In this document: positions 7,624 to 15,466 of the stretch, one piece after another
Numbering within the stretch: the stretch's first letter is position 1
Layout of the letters: every line of letters begins with the position of its first letter
Made by a program: the position numbers and the translations under genes
Assembly: GCA_023666425.1 (NCBI GenBank)
Contig: JAMPCA010000011.1
Location: 1-49,800, forward strand
Direction of reading: 5' to 3'
Length of the DNA stretch: 49,800 nt
Source of the DNA: Muribaculaceae bacterium
GTDB taxonomy: Bacteria; Bacillota; Clostridia; Lachnospirales; Lachnospiraceae
Notes under the pieces: model-generated
What the model saw: the letters and a program-made list of their open reading frames with translations, nothing else
Told to the model about the DNA's origin: nothing
Databases searched by the model: none

Positions 7624-9357
7624 TTACCCTAAGATCATCTCGCTCATGGGGTTGCCGCCCTTTACCATCGGAAGCACCAGCTCGTCGGCCGCAATCATAA
7701 ACTCTATGATCGTCGGCGCATCCGTGTGGCTTTTCGCTTCGGCAAATGCCGCATCGATCTCCTCCTCCCGCTCCACGCGGATACCGTATGCCCCGTAGCT
7801 CTCCGCCAGCTTCACGAAATCCGGCGTATATTTGGGACATGCGCTGCCCGGACTCTTACAGTCCGCAGGGCAGCTGCGGCGCCTGCGCAGACAGGTAGCA
7901 CTGTAACGCTTGCCGTAGAAAAGCTCCTGCATCTGGCGCACCATGCCGAGATACTGGTTGTTCAGCAGGCAGATGGTTATGGCTGTCCCCTGCGTCACGG
8001 CGGTCGCCATCTCCTGAATATTCATCTGCAGGCCGCCGTCTCCGGTGATGCACACCACCTCCCGTCCGGGATTCCCGAGCTTTGCGCCGATGGCCGCCGG
8101 GAGCCCGAAGCCCATGGTGCCCAGCCCCCCGGAAGTGATCAGCCGGTTCTCCTTTTCCAGCTCCAGATACTGGGCCGCCCACATCTGATGCTGCCCCACG
8201 TCTGTGACATAAATGGCCTTCGGATAATTCCTGTTGATATGCTCCATGATCATCTGGGGCGTCATGCCCTTATCCCTGCGCATGGCCAGCGGATTCTCAT
8301 TTTCCCATATCTGAATCTGGTTCTGCCATGGCTTGTGCCGCCCGCCCGCTGCAGGCTGCGGAGACCATTCCAGCAGCTTTTCCAGCGCAAGGCCTGCGTC
8401 GGACACCACCGGCACATCCACAACCACATTTCGGGAAATGGAGGCTGTGTCCACATCAATGTGCACGATTTTTGCGTGCGGCGCAAATTCGTTCAAATCC
8501 CCGGTAATCCGGTCGTTAAAGCGCGTCCCTATGGAAAAAAGCACATCGCAGGCGCTCACTGCCATATTTGCGGCATACTTGCCGTGCATCCCGCAATTGC
8601 CGACATACAGCGCATGGGTCGTGGGAAGCGCGCCCCTTCCCATGATCGTGGTCACCACCGGGATATCCTCCCGCCCGGCAAATTCTAAAAGCTTATCGTT
8701 CGCCTGTGCAATATTGATGCCGCCCCCCGCCAGAATCAGCGGCCGCTCGGCGGATTTTAACAGCTTGTAGGCACGCTTGAGCTGCCCCACATGCACGCTG
8801 GTGTTGGGCTTATAGCCCCGGATATCCACCTTTTTCGGATACTCCGGGGAGCCTGCAGCGGTCTGGATATCCTTGGGAATGTCGATGAGCACCGGGCCGG
8901 GCTTTCCGGTCCTTGCAATGTAAAATGCCATCTTGATGATTTTTCCCAGATCTTCACGGCTCCTCACGGTCACTCCGTACTTTGTGATGCTCCTCGTCAT
9001 ACCGACAATATCCACCTCCTGAAAGGCGTCGTTGCCGATCAGATTCAGGGGAACCTGCCCGGTAAAGCACACCAGCGGAATGCTGTCATAGTGCGCATCC
9101 GCCAGCCCGGTGATAATATTCGTGGCTCCCGGGCCGCTGGTCACCAGACACACACCCACCTTTCCCGCAGACCTCGCGTAACCTTCCGCCTCGTGGATCA
9201 GTCCCTGCTCATGCCGGGGCAGAACCAGTTCAATATTGTCCGTCTTATATAATTCGTCAAACAGATCCGTAACCGTGCCCCCGGGGTAGCCGAAGACGGT
9301 ATCCACGCCCTCCTCCGCCAGGGCTTTTACAAATAGTTTTCTGCCAGTTATATCCAT
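7624..9357 (-). CDS. ilvB: Acetolactate synthase large (catalytic) subunit, with Cys-rich insertion
   Basis: 577 residues, a thiamine diphosphate enzyme condensing pyruvate into acetolactate or acetohydroxybutyrate. Visible features: VFGYPGG near residue 22, the probable catalytic Glu50 in PRHEQG, a central FAD-binding domain, and the C-terminal ThDP-binding domain with GDGGLQMNIQEM (439-450). Near the C terminus, residues 489-507 contain four cysteines spaced C-x6-C-x3-C-x6-C between KRYSAT and TPDFVKLAE, where well-studied homologues have a short loop. The start ATG follows GGAGG. It lies 23 bp downstream of folA and is likely co-transcribed. Confidence 0.94.
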   Translation of the reverse strand: MDITGRKLFVKALAEEGVDTVFGYPGGTVTDLFDELYKTDNIELVLPRHEQGLIHEAEGYARSAGKVGVCLVTSGPGATNIITGLADAHYDSIPLVCFTGQVPLNLIGNDAFQEVDIVGMTRSITKYGVTVRSREDLGKIIKMAFYIARTGKPGPVLIDIPKDIQTAAGSPEYPKKVDIRGYKPNTSVHVGQLKRAYKLLKSAERPLILAGGGINIAQANDKLLEFAGREDIPVVTTIMGRGALPTTHALYVGNCGMHGKYAANMAVSACDVLFSIGTRFNDRITGDLNEFAPHAKIVHIDVDTASISRNVVVDVPVVSDAGLALEKLLEWSPQPAAGGRHKPWQNQIQIWENENPLAMRRDKGMTPQMIMEHINRNYPKAIYVTDVGQHQMWAAQYLELEKENRLITSGGLGTMGFGLPAAIGAKLGNPGREVVCITGDGGLQMNIQEMATAVTQGTAITICLLNNQYLGMVRQMQELFYGKRYSATCLRRRRSCPADCKSPGSACPKYTPDFVKLAESYGAYGIRVEREEEIDAAFAEAKSHTDAPTIIEFMIAADELVLPMVKGGNPMSEMILG

Positions 9358-9380
9358 CTATATTCCCTCCGTGTCCACTC

Positions 9381-9872
9381 TCAGGCTCTGCGCTCATAAC
9401 GGCAAAAGAAGAATTCCAGGTCAAAGCAGGTCTGCTCCTCGCTGTCCTTTGTCTGCACCCACTCCGGCCGCTCGTCCAGATTGGGAAAATACGCATCCGC
9501 GTCGTAGGCGTAGGCAATCTTTGTGATGTCTGCCACATCGCACGCATCCAGCAGCTGTCTGTAGACGCTCTCGCCGCCAATCACATAGACGTCCCTGCTG
9601 TCATATCCGGCCAGCTCCTCCATGAGCGCCTCAAGAGAGTGAACGATAATCGCATTTTTTACATGGTAGCTGGTATTTCTCGTCAGCACGATATTTGTGC
9701 GGTCTGCAAGCGGAAGCCCGCCTGGAAAGCTCTCCAGGGTCTTCCGCCCCATGACGACGACCTTCCCCCTCGTCATCTCCCGGAAATACTGCTGATCCGT
9801 GGGAATCTGTACCAAAAGCCTGCCATTCTTGCCGATGGCCCAGTTACTGTCTACTGCTGCAATGATATTCAT
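9381..9872 (-). CDS. folA: Dihydrofolate reductase
   Basis: 163 residues from the ATG at 9870-9872, chosen because AGGAG lies 7-8 bases upstream; an in-frame start 30 bases earlier lacks one. The protein reduces dihydrofolate to tetrahydrofolate with NADPH. Seen: IIAAVDSNWAIGKNG at the N terminus, Asp in IPTDQQYF (family proton-donor position), VVMGRKTLESFP and YVIGGESVYRQ (cofactor binding). In the substrate loop the usual PW before the P-x-D segment appears as VQ. It heads the folA-ilvB-ilvN set behind a good sigma-A promoter at 9903-9931. Confidence 0.92.
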   Translation of the reverse strand: MNIIAAVDSNWAIGKNGRLLVQIPTDQQYFREMTRGKVVVMGRKTLESFPGGLPLADRTNIVLTRNTSYHVKNAIIVHSLEALMEELAGYDSRDVYVIGGESVYRQLLDACDVADITKIAYAYDADAYFPNLDERPEWVQTKDSEEQTCFDLEFFFCRYERRA

Positions 9873-9902
9873 ACACACGCTCCTATTGATTCTTAAGTAC
9901 AT

Positions 9903-9931
9903 ATTTTACTCAATTTTCCTGCAAATGTCTA
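9903..9931 (-). promoter_or_regulatory. Sigma-A promoter of folA-ilvB-ilvN
   Basis: Minus strand TAGACA (9926-9931), 17-bp spacer, TAAAAT (9903-9908); each hexamer differs from consensus at one position. It lies 30 bp upstream of the chosen folA start. Confidence 0.65.
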
Positions 9932-9996
9932 TGATAAAAATTGATTCCCGGTCAGCAATGTTAAAAACATTTAAGAATTTCTTTAGAAAATCAAAA

Positions 9997-10025
9997 TTGA
10001 CACGCTCCTGCGATGTGTATATAGT
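9997..10025 (+). promoter_or_regulatory. Sigma-A promoter of the TVP38-like gene
   Basis: TTGACA (9997-10002), 17-bp spacer, TATAGT (10020-10025). Transcription should begin near 10032, so the in-frame ATG at 10028 is excluded and the ATG at 10055 is the start. Confidence 0.75.
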
Positions 10026-10054
10026 GTATGTATCCCAGTGAAAAGGAGTCACCA

Positions 10055-10759
10055 ATGAATCCAAAAAAACGAAAGCATACTCTAAACCGCCGCCAGTGGA
10101 TCCAGCTTCTGCTGTCTGTTGCCGCGCTCATTTTTATCTGTATTATCGGCTACGGCATCGGTCGGCCGCTCATACGCTTTGTCTCGGAGCCCGAACAGTT
10201 TCAGGCATGGGTGCAGGACAAGGGATTCCCCGGCGTGCTCGCGTTCATGGGAATGGTGATCCTCCAGGTGTTCCTCGCCGTCATTCCCGGCGGCCCCTTC
10301 GAGGTCGGGGCAGGCTATGCCTTCGGCGTGGTAAAGGGCGTCCTGATCTGCGACCTTGCCACCACAATCGCAAGCCTCCTCGTTTTTCTTTTTGTGCGCC
10401 GCTTCGGCATGAAATTCGTAGAGCTTTTTGTCAGCCGGGAGCAGATAGAATCCGTCCACATACTAAAAAGCTCCGGCAAATCAGAAAGCATTTTATTTCT
10501 GCTCTTCCTGATTCCCGGAACTCCCAAGGATCTGCTGTCCTATCTGGTCGGTCTCACCGACATGAAGGTGTCACACTGGATCTTTATCTGTGCAATCGGC
10601 CGTCTGCCCGCTATCCTGCTGTCCGCCCTAAGCGGCCAGGCGCTGGAAAACGCCGACTACGGCATCGCCGGTGTACTGTTTGCGGCTCTGCTCGTGCTCT
10701 ACATCACCGGTCTTATTGTATACCGCTTTCACAACCGCAATGTTCCCAAAAAACAGTGA
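10055..10759 (+). CDS. TVP38/TMEM64 (DedA-related) family membrane protein
   Basis: 234 residues from the ATG at 10055, preceded by AAAAGGAG. A basic N terminus (MNPKKRKHTLNRR) is followed by several hydrophobic segments. The central region holds the signature of the SNARE-associated/VTT family: IPGGPFEVGAGYAFG, then FLIPGTPKDLLSYLVGLT. Family members are integral membrane proteins linked to lipid scrambling or membrane homeostasis; the substrate here is unknown. The stop codon directly abuts the end of the convergent PAS gene, with no terminator between. Confidence 0.87.
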   Translation: MNPKKRKHTLNRRQWIQLLLSVAALIFICIIGYGIGRPLIRFVSEPEQFQAWVQDKGFPGVLAFMGMVILQVFLAVIPGGPFEVGAGYAFGVVKGVLICDLATTIASLLVFLFVRRFGMKFVELFVSREQIESVHILKSSGKSESILFLLFLIPGTPKDLLSYLVGLTDMKVSHWIFICAIGRLPAILLSALSGQALENADYGIAGVLFAALLVLYITGLIVYRFHNRNVPKKQ

Positions 10760-11236
10760 TTACATAGGCCCGCCGCTGATCCGCTGGTTCTCAATGCTGC
10801 TCTCCGGGCTCAGAATCCGGTTCATGCAGACCTCACAGACGTCTCCGTTCTTATCCTGCACGCGGATCACATGGGTGGACACCCACTGGTACTGGCTCCC
10901 CCTGCCCTTCTGGTAGAGCTTGGCAAATGCCTCCTTCTTCCCCTGGCTGAATGCGCGCAGGAGGCTCTCTCTGGAAAATCTCTCAAGAAACAGGTTCTGA
11001 TAGCTGGGGTGAATATTCTTGACCCCGCTGTCAATCATCTCGTCGTATATTCCGTTCTTCGGCATCTCGTCTGCGAGAAAGCCGTCATCCTTCACCATCA
11101 TGTATGTATTTTTTGACAAATTGGCAAGAACAATCATCGGATAAGTCTCCAGTATTGCCTCAAATACAGACATAAATTCTTCGACGCTGATTCCGTTGAG
11201 CATCTCAAACTCTTCAAACGAATCTCCACACTTCAT
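10760..11236 (-). CDS. Stand-alone PAS-like sensory domain protein
   Basis: 158 residues, cytoplasmic. Residues about 20-145 resemble the PAS-like domain that precedes GGDEF modules in many Lachnospiraceae signalling proteins (VFEAILETYPMIVLANLSKNTYMMV, then YQWVSTHVIRVQDKNGDVCEVCMN). No output domain follows; the protein ends at SGGPM. A sigma-A promoter (TTGTAT, 17 bp, TATAAT at 11284-11312) lies upstream. It might act through a partner protein or be a remnant of a longer gene; no downstream remnant is seen in the convergent neighbour. The function is unassigned. Confidence 0.7.
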   Translation of the reverse strand: MKCGDSFEEFEMLNGISVEEFMSVFEAILETYPMIVLANLSKNTYMMVKDDGFLADEMPKNGIYDEMIDSGVKNIHPSYQNLFLERFSRESLLRAFSQGKKEAFAKLYQKGRGSQYQWVSTHVIRVQDKNGDVCEVCMNRILSPESSIENQRISGGPM

Positions 11237-11283
11237 AGCTTCTTTCCCCCTAATGCATAATCTAATCTTTTCCCCTATAATCT

Positions 11284-11312
11284 ATTATAGCTTCCCCCGT
11301 CAAAAAATACAA
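11284..11312 (-). promoter_or_regulatory. Sigma-A promoter of the PAS-like gene
   Basis: Minus strand TTGTAT (11307-11312), 17-bp spacer, perfect TATAAT (11284-11289), 48 bp upstream of the start codon. Confidence 0.6.
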
Positions 11313-11342
11313 TAGACAGAATGAAAAGAGTGCGGATTTTCG

Positions 11343-12254
11343 TCAAAACTCCAAAAGAAATCCCTGCTTTTGCTTTTTGGGGTTTCCCCTATAGGTAAAA
11401 TTGCCCAATTTTTCATATTTTTCCAGCTCCTCTCTGGATAAGAGTGCCGTCTGCGTCTCAGGCGCCTCCGGGGAAGTAACATGTACCTGCGCAAACTGCT
11501 TTCCCGCAGCCGCTCCTGCCAGCACACTGTGATGCCCCTCCAGCAGACGACAGTATCCGTCCTGCACGGTGACAACCGCCGCAGAGCCCACACACAGGGA
11601 AGCGGACTGCTGCTCCCAGCCCTGAACGCTTCTCACGCCCTCCATGCTCAGCTCTTCCAGGGGCTTCGTCGGGTACAGGCCAAAAAGCCCCAGCTCAATT
11701 CTCTTTCTTTTGTCCCCCGCCTCATACAGCTTCAGGCAGCGCACAATCTCCTCCGTAATCTGCCCGGGGCTGGCGTAGGAGGATTCAATGACCAGATCAT
11801 AATTATCTGCGTCGTAGTAGTTGATCCCGTACAGTTCGGCAAAGCGCTCCCGCTCGCTTTCTGCCCGCTTTTTTAACGCCTCTTTTGCATCCTCCAGGCT
11901 TCCATAGACCTCCGCATTTCTCGCCGCTCCGCAAAACACGCGCTCTGCCGCCACCTCCGGGTCAATCAGCAGAAATACTTTAAAGGAATCCGGGACAAAA
12001 TGCCAGCCCAGCCGAAAGTCAAAAACAGTGTTGTCCACTTCCCGGCCAAGCCTTGCGGTCATGCCGTCAATCTCATCGTCAATCGCGGGATCTCCCTTGA
12101 TCATCTCGTTGAGTTCCATCACGGAGACACCCTTCTGCTCCGCCACCCGGCGAAACACATCGCCACCCGAAAGCGTGTCGTATCCCAGCTTTTTCAGCTC
12201 GTCCCGCACCGTCGTCTTTCCGGCGCCTAAATTGCCCGTAATCGTAATGTTCAT
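11343..12254 (-). CDS. P-loop (cytidylate kinase-like) protein with C-terminal ParB-like domain
   Basis: 303 residues. The first 180 or so form a nucleoside-monophosphate-kinase-like domain: P-loop GNLGAGKTT (7-15), LSGGDVFRR (28-36), FDFRLGWHFVP and FLLIDPEVAAERVF, close to cytidylate kinases. The C-terminal 110 residues contain PTKPLEELSMEGV and DGYCRLLEGHHSVLAGAAAG, which resemble the ParB/Srx fold motif (D/E-G-H-H-x-x-x-A). The substrate is unknown; a second, housekeeping cmk is not in this window. The start ATG follows GAGGAGA. The kinase-like half is secure; the ParB-like call rests on one motif. Confidence 0.75.
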   Translation of the reverse strand: MNITITGNLGAGKTTVRDELKKLGYDTLSGGDVFRRVAEQKGVSVMELNEMIKGDPAIDDEIDGMTARLGREVDNTVFDFRLGWHFVPDSFKVFLLIDPEVAAERVFCGAARNAEVYGSLEDAKEALKKRAESERERFAELYGINYYDADNYDLVIESSYASPGQITEEIVRCLKLYEAGDKRKRIELGLFGLYPTKPLEELSMEGVRSVQGWEQQSASLCVGSAAVVTVQDGYCRLLEGHHSVLAGAAAGKQFAQVHVTSPEAPETQTALLSREELEKYEKLGNFTYRGNPKKQKQGFLLEF

Positions 12255-12371
12255 AAAACCGTCTCCTCTCCTCGTGACACTTCCGTTCTTTTACTGTTTT
12301 ACCTGTGCGTTCTACGCATATTTTACCATATCTCCCCCAAAAAATATAGCCCGTTTGCGCCATATGCCATT

Positions 12372-13295
12372 CTATGTCGCATAGTCCTCATAATACTTTC
12401 TTGCCCGCGCCTTGCGGAGCTTTAACCCCTGGTACCATCGCCCGTTGATTGTGGATACCGCATCGTTGCCGGATGCGGTTCGCCCGACACAGCCCTCAAA
12501 GTACACGCAGAAATAATCGGTTGCATAATCTATGTCCGTCACTTTGCACATCTTATTTCCGACTCTCTCCCGCGTTCCCGACAATTCTATCTGCAGATAC
12601 TGCATCTGGATTTCCATATCCGTCCAGTCCTTCTCCTCTTCCTCCGCCAGCTGGTAAAGTCCCCGGAAGCGTCCGTGGCACATCCAGCCCGCCAGGCCTC
12701 CGCCTCCTTTTCCCCTCTCATAGCTGAAATTTGCGGATTTCGAGGCCGGATCCAGTCCACTCTCCACGGACAGGTTTCCCAACGCGGCGGCAGCCCCCGC
12801 ATCCGTAAAGCCAATACTCTTAAAAAAATCCCAGAGAAGCTCCTCATTGCTCAGCTCTTTCTCCCTGCGCTTCTCCGGCTCCTCCTCCGGCTCGTCCCTT
12901 TCCTCCGGTATCCCAACCTCCTCCTCTTCATCCGTTTTTTGAGGATTCTCTGTCTCCCCCCCGTCTTGTGAATTCTCTGTCCCGGACGCTCTGTCTTTCT
13001 CTTCCATTTTCCCGGTTTCCTTCTCTTCGCCCGCTCTCCCGGACGCCGTCGTGACCGGGGGCGACATCTTTTCTATTTCAAGCGCCGCCTCCTCTATATC
13101 CGCCGTCACTGCAGCCTCCTCCCTGATTTCCGTACTCTCCCCTGCACATTCCACTTCCGGCTCGTCCGCAAGCGCAAGGAAAGCGGATGCCGCCGCGGAT
13201 GCCGAAGTAACAATTGCCACGGCCGATAAAAATACAGCGATATGGGAAGCTGCTGACTTTACCATATGGAGAAGTCTCTTTTTCGTTTCTTTCAT
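12372..13295 (-). CDS. Secreted phage-tail-lysozyme-like protein
   Basis: 307 residues from the ATG at 13293-13295, chosen because AGGAGG sits about 10 bases upstream; the in-frame ATG at 13316 overlaps that site. A basic N terminus and hydrophobic segment (about 14-42) form a signal peptide or anchor. Residues about 45-150 are a low-complexity linker rich in Glu, Lys, Pro and Thr. The C-terminal 150 residues resemble the phage tail lysozyme domain: LLWDFFKSIGFTDAGAAAALGNLSVESGLDP, GGGLAGW, then YFCVYFEGCVG. Such domains cleave peptidoglycan; the Glu in SVESGLDP is the likely catalytic residue. Probably a cell-wall hydrolase. Confidence 0.78.
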   Translation of the reverse strand: MKETKKRLLHMVKSAASHIAVFLSAVAIVTSASAAASAFLALADEPEVECAGESTEIREEAAVTADIEEAALEIEKMSPPVTTASGRAGEEKETGKMEEKDRASGTENSQDGGETENPQKTDEEEEVGIPEERDEPEEEPEKRREKELSNEELLWDFFKSIGFTDAGAAAALGNLSVESGLDPASKSANFSYERGKGGGGLAGWMCHGRFRGLYQLAEEEEKDWTDMEIQMQYLQIELSGTRERVGNKMCKVTDIDYATDYFCVYFEGCVGRTASGNDAVSTINGRWYQGLKLRKARARKYYEDYAT

Positions 13296-13442
13296 GCTTT
13301 TCTTCCTCCTGACCATCCGTCATAATCCGTTTATCATCAGATATTCCATCAGTTTAGCGACTGCTTCTGTATTTTTATAGTCTTTTATGTCGATAAACCT
13401 GACCTGACTGCATAAAATTGGACAGAGGGACAAAAGAGAGGA

Positions 13443-13486
13443 CAAAAAAGCGGGCTGTCACCCGGTTCCCCCGTGTGACAGCCCGC
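13443..13486 (-). terminator. Intrinsic terminator downstream of tRNA-Gly
   Basis: A 12-bp perfect stem (GCGGGCTGTCAC, 13450-13461 with 13475-13486) with a 13-nt loop, followed on the minus strand by TTTTTT (13444-13449). Confidence 0.85.
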
Positions 13487-13544
13487 AGATTTTCAAAATC
13501 GGAATCCCCCATCATCACTGAAAATGGGCTTTCCTGTATGACAA

Positions 13545-13574
13545 AGAGCAGATATCCTGCCGGATATCTGCTCT
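13545..13574 (-). terminator. Hairpin immediately downstream of tRNA-Gly
   Basis: A perfect 13-bp stem (AGAGCAGATATCC, 13545-13557 with 13562-13574) with a 4-nt loop, only 8 bases past the tRNA 3' end. It is followed by TTTGTC, a weak T-run. It may be a first terminator or a barrier that fixes the 3' end of the precursor for processing. Confidence 0.55.
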
Positions 13575-13582
13575 TCATCAAG

Positions 13583-13655
13583 AGCGATAGACGGGGCTCG
13601 AACCCGCGGTCTCGACCTTGGCAAGGTCGCGCGTTACCAACTACGCCACTATCGC
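13583..13655 (-). tRNA. tRNA-Gly (GCC)
   Basis: 73 nt on the minus strand. Acceptor stem GCGATAG (13649-13655) pairs with CTATCGC (13584-13590), discriminator U at 13583. D arm GCGT/ACGC, anticodon stem CGACC/GGTCG with loop TTGCCAA (anticodon GCC), variable AGACC, and T arm with TTCGAGC are all present. CCA is not encoded. A promoter lies at 13690-13718 and two hairpins follow. Confidence 0.97.
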
Positions 13656-13689
13656 ATATGCTGTTCATGTTCTCTCAAACACAAGTAAT

Positions 13690-13718
13690 ATAATATCAGA
13701 AGCTTTTTGATGTGTCAA
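13690..13718 (-). promoter_or_regulatory. Sigma-A promoter of tRNA-Gly
   Basis: Minus strand perfect TTGACA (13713-13718), 17-bp spacer, TATTAT (13690-13695), 35 bp before the mature tRNA 5' end. Confidence 0.8.
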
Positions 13719-13824
13719 CCGTTTTTAAAAAGTTGCTCAATTCAGAATATTTAGGGCAAATGGAATGATTCCGCCGCCTCTCTCATATGATGTAAGGAAC
13801 CAAAAACAGAAATGGAGGCAGAAC

Positions 13825-14259
13825 ATGAGTGCAAAAACAAAAATCGTCGTCCTACACATGAAACGGATGATATTTACTGCCGTAATGGTCGCTCTGGTTC
13901 TCATTCTCGCCGTGATTGTGGCCATTCTGCTGAAACCGAAAGAGGAGGCCATAGAGGAGGCCGTTCCGACCATGTATGTGCCCGGAGTCTACACCTCCTC
14001 CGTTCAGATCAGCGATGCGGCGCTGGATGTGCAGATAGTGGTGGACGAGAATAATATCAACTCCATTTCACTTGTCAATCTGGATGAGACCATGGAGACA
14101 ATGTACCCCCTCATCCGCCCTGCCCTGGACGATCTTGCAGGGCAGATCGTGTCCAATCAGTCTCTGGATAATCTTACATATTCGGAAAACAACCAGTACA
14201 CCTCCATAGTGCTCCTTACTGCAATCGAGGACGCATTAGAAAAGGCGGCGTCGGAATAA
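13825..14259 (+). CDS. Membrane-anchored protein with degenerate FMN-binding-like domain
   Basis: 144 residues from the ATG at 13825, preceded by a GGAGG site; an in-frame start 60 bases upstream lacks one. The N-terminal segment (about 14-36, RMIFTAVMVALVLILAVIVAIL) is a single transmembrane anchor. The outer domain (about 50-140) has the FMN_bind outline: YVPGVYTSSVQI, LDVQIVVDENNINSISL, DETMETMYP and QYTSIVLLTAIEDAL. The SGAT-type motif that carries covalent FMN is replaced by SENNQYTS, so flavin binding is doubtful. The function is unknown; it resembles small conserved membrane proteins of Lachnospiraceae. Confidence 0.7.
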   Translation: MSAKTKIVVLHMKRMIFTAVMVALVLILAVIVAILLKPKEEAIEEAVPTMYVPGVYTSSVQISDAALDVQIVVDENNINSISLVNLDETMETMYPLIRPALDDLAGQIVSNQSLDNLTYSENNQYTSIVLLTAIEDALEKAASE

Positions 14260-14272
14260 TTCCGGCACCGCC
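14240..14272 (-). terminator. Terminator of the small membrane-protein gene, overlapping the convergent gene's stop
   Basis: 13-bp stem (14244-14256 with 14260-14272, one mismatch and one wobble), 3-nt loop that is the stop codon of the convergent gene, then TTTT on the minus strand. No T-run on the plus strand. Confidence 0.6.
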
Positions 14273-14292
14273 TCTTACACCACTGTATCATT

Positions 14293-14541
14293 CTATTCCG
14301 CCGCCTCTGTCTCCAGCCCGCTGATATAGTCGGACATCGCCGTAAGATCCGTATAAACTGTCTCCGTAGGCTGCTTTGCCTCAAAATAGGCATAAGCGGA
14401 ATATCCCGCCCAGCCGACAATTGCCAGCAAAATCGCCCACGCGCACACCCGGGCGGCCATGCGCTGCGCTTTCTCCCTCTGCATAATCTTCCTGCGGTTC
14501 GCCTTGTCCTTTTTATACTGTTCTACCTTCGCCTGACTCAT
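14293..14541 (-). CDS. Small single-pass membrane protein, unknown function
   Basis: 82 residues. A highly basic N-terminal stretch of about 30 residues (VEQYKKDKANRRKIMQREKAQRM) precedes one hydrophobic helix (about 33-53, VCAWAILLAIVGWAGYSAYAYF), then a short acidic tail with SDYISGLETEAAE. By the positive-inside rule the N terminus is cytoplasmic. The start ATG follows a weak site (GAGGAT). A possible promoter (TTGCTT, 17 bp, TAGAAT at 14588-14616) lies upstream. No family recognised beyond being a typical conserved hypothetical of this group. Confidence 0.65.
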   Translation of the reverse strand: MSQAKVEQYKKDKANRRKIMQREKAQRMAARVCAWAILLAIVGWAGYSAYAYFEAKQPTETVYTDLTAMSDYISGLETEAAE

Positions 14542-14664
14542 ACTGTATCCTCACATTTCTCCTATATTCAAAAAGTATTACTATGCTATTCTACACATAC
14601 TACTCCAAAAAAGCAAGGCATACCGGAAAATTTCCCGGATTTTCCGTCTGCTTTCCCTCCGGTT

Positions 14665-15459
14665 CTATATTCCCCGGGAAATCTCCAGACACTTCATCAC
14701 CGCTTCCATCACACAGCTCCGCAGCCCCTTCTCCTCAAGGACGCGCACTGCCTGAATCGTAGTGCCCGCCGGTGAGCAGACCATATCCTTGAGCTCTCCG
14801 GGGTGCGCTCCCGTCTCCAGCAGAAGCTTCGCGCTGCCGAGCACCGCATTCGCCGCAAATTTGTATGCCTGCTTCCGTGGCATACCGCCTGCCACCGCCG
14901 CATCCGCCATCGCCTCGATAAACAAAAACACATAGGCCGGGGAACTGCCGCTCACTGCCGTGACCGTGTCCATCAGGCTCTCCGGGACTATCTCCGTCTC
15001 CGAAAAGCCGCTGCAGATTTCCCGCACCATGGCAAACTCCTCCGCAGAGACCGCAGCCGATGCGCACATGCCGGTCATGCCTGCCTTCACCATCGCGGGG
15101 GTATTGGGCATCATACGAACCAGCTTTATGTCCCGGCCAAACTGCTCCGCAAGCCACTCCAGCGACTTTCCCGGCGCAATTGAGACTACAATGGCAGACT
15201 CCGCGACCGCATCCCGGATCTCCGCGATCACTTCCCCGTAAAACTGGGGCTTCACCGCAAGAAACAAAAGCTCTGCGAAAGCCGCCGTCTTTCGGTTATC
15301 CAGTGTCGTCTGTACGCCCAGCGCGCGCTTCTTCACCTCGAGGGTATCCGCGGTACGGCAGGAGGTCATCAGCTCCTGCGGCTCACATTTCCCGGAATCC
15401 AGTATCCCCTGCATCATGGCTGTGCCCATATTGCCGCAGCCGATAAATCCAATCTTCAT
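14665..15459 (-). CDS. proC: Pyrroline-5-carboxylate reductase
   Basis: 264 residues. NAD(P)-binding Rossmann motif at the N terminus (KIGFIGCGNMGTAMMQG), mid-protein LAVKPQ and MPNTPAMV, and the C-terminal signature VSGSSPAYVFLFIEAM ending in SPAGTTIQAV. It catalyses the last step of proline synthesis, reducing pyrroline-5-carboxylate with NAD(P)H. It starts 7 bp after the citrate synthase stop and has an AAGGAG site, so the two are probably one transcript, linking 2-oxoglutarate/glutamate supply to proline. Confidence 0.95.
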   Translation of the reverse strand: MKIGFIGCGNMGTAMMQGILDSGKCEPQELMTSCRTADTLEVKKRALGVQTTLDNRKTAAFAELLFLAVKPQFYGEVIAEIRDAVAESAIVVSIAPGKSLEWLAEQFGRDIKLVRMMPNTPAMVKAGMTGMCASAAVSAEEFAMVREICSGFSETEIVPESLMDTVTAVSGSSPAYVFLFIEAMADAAVAGGMPRKQAYKFAANAVLGSAKLLLETGAHPGELKDMVCSPAGTTIQAVRVLEEKGLRSCVMEAVMKCLEISRGI

Positions 15460-15466
15460 AACCGTC

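Noticed and set aside
7726-8688. 320-residue plus-strand open frame
   Set aside because: Lies wholly opposite ilvB, whose family motifs are complete; no ribosome site or recognisable domain.
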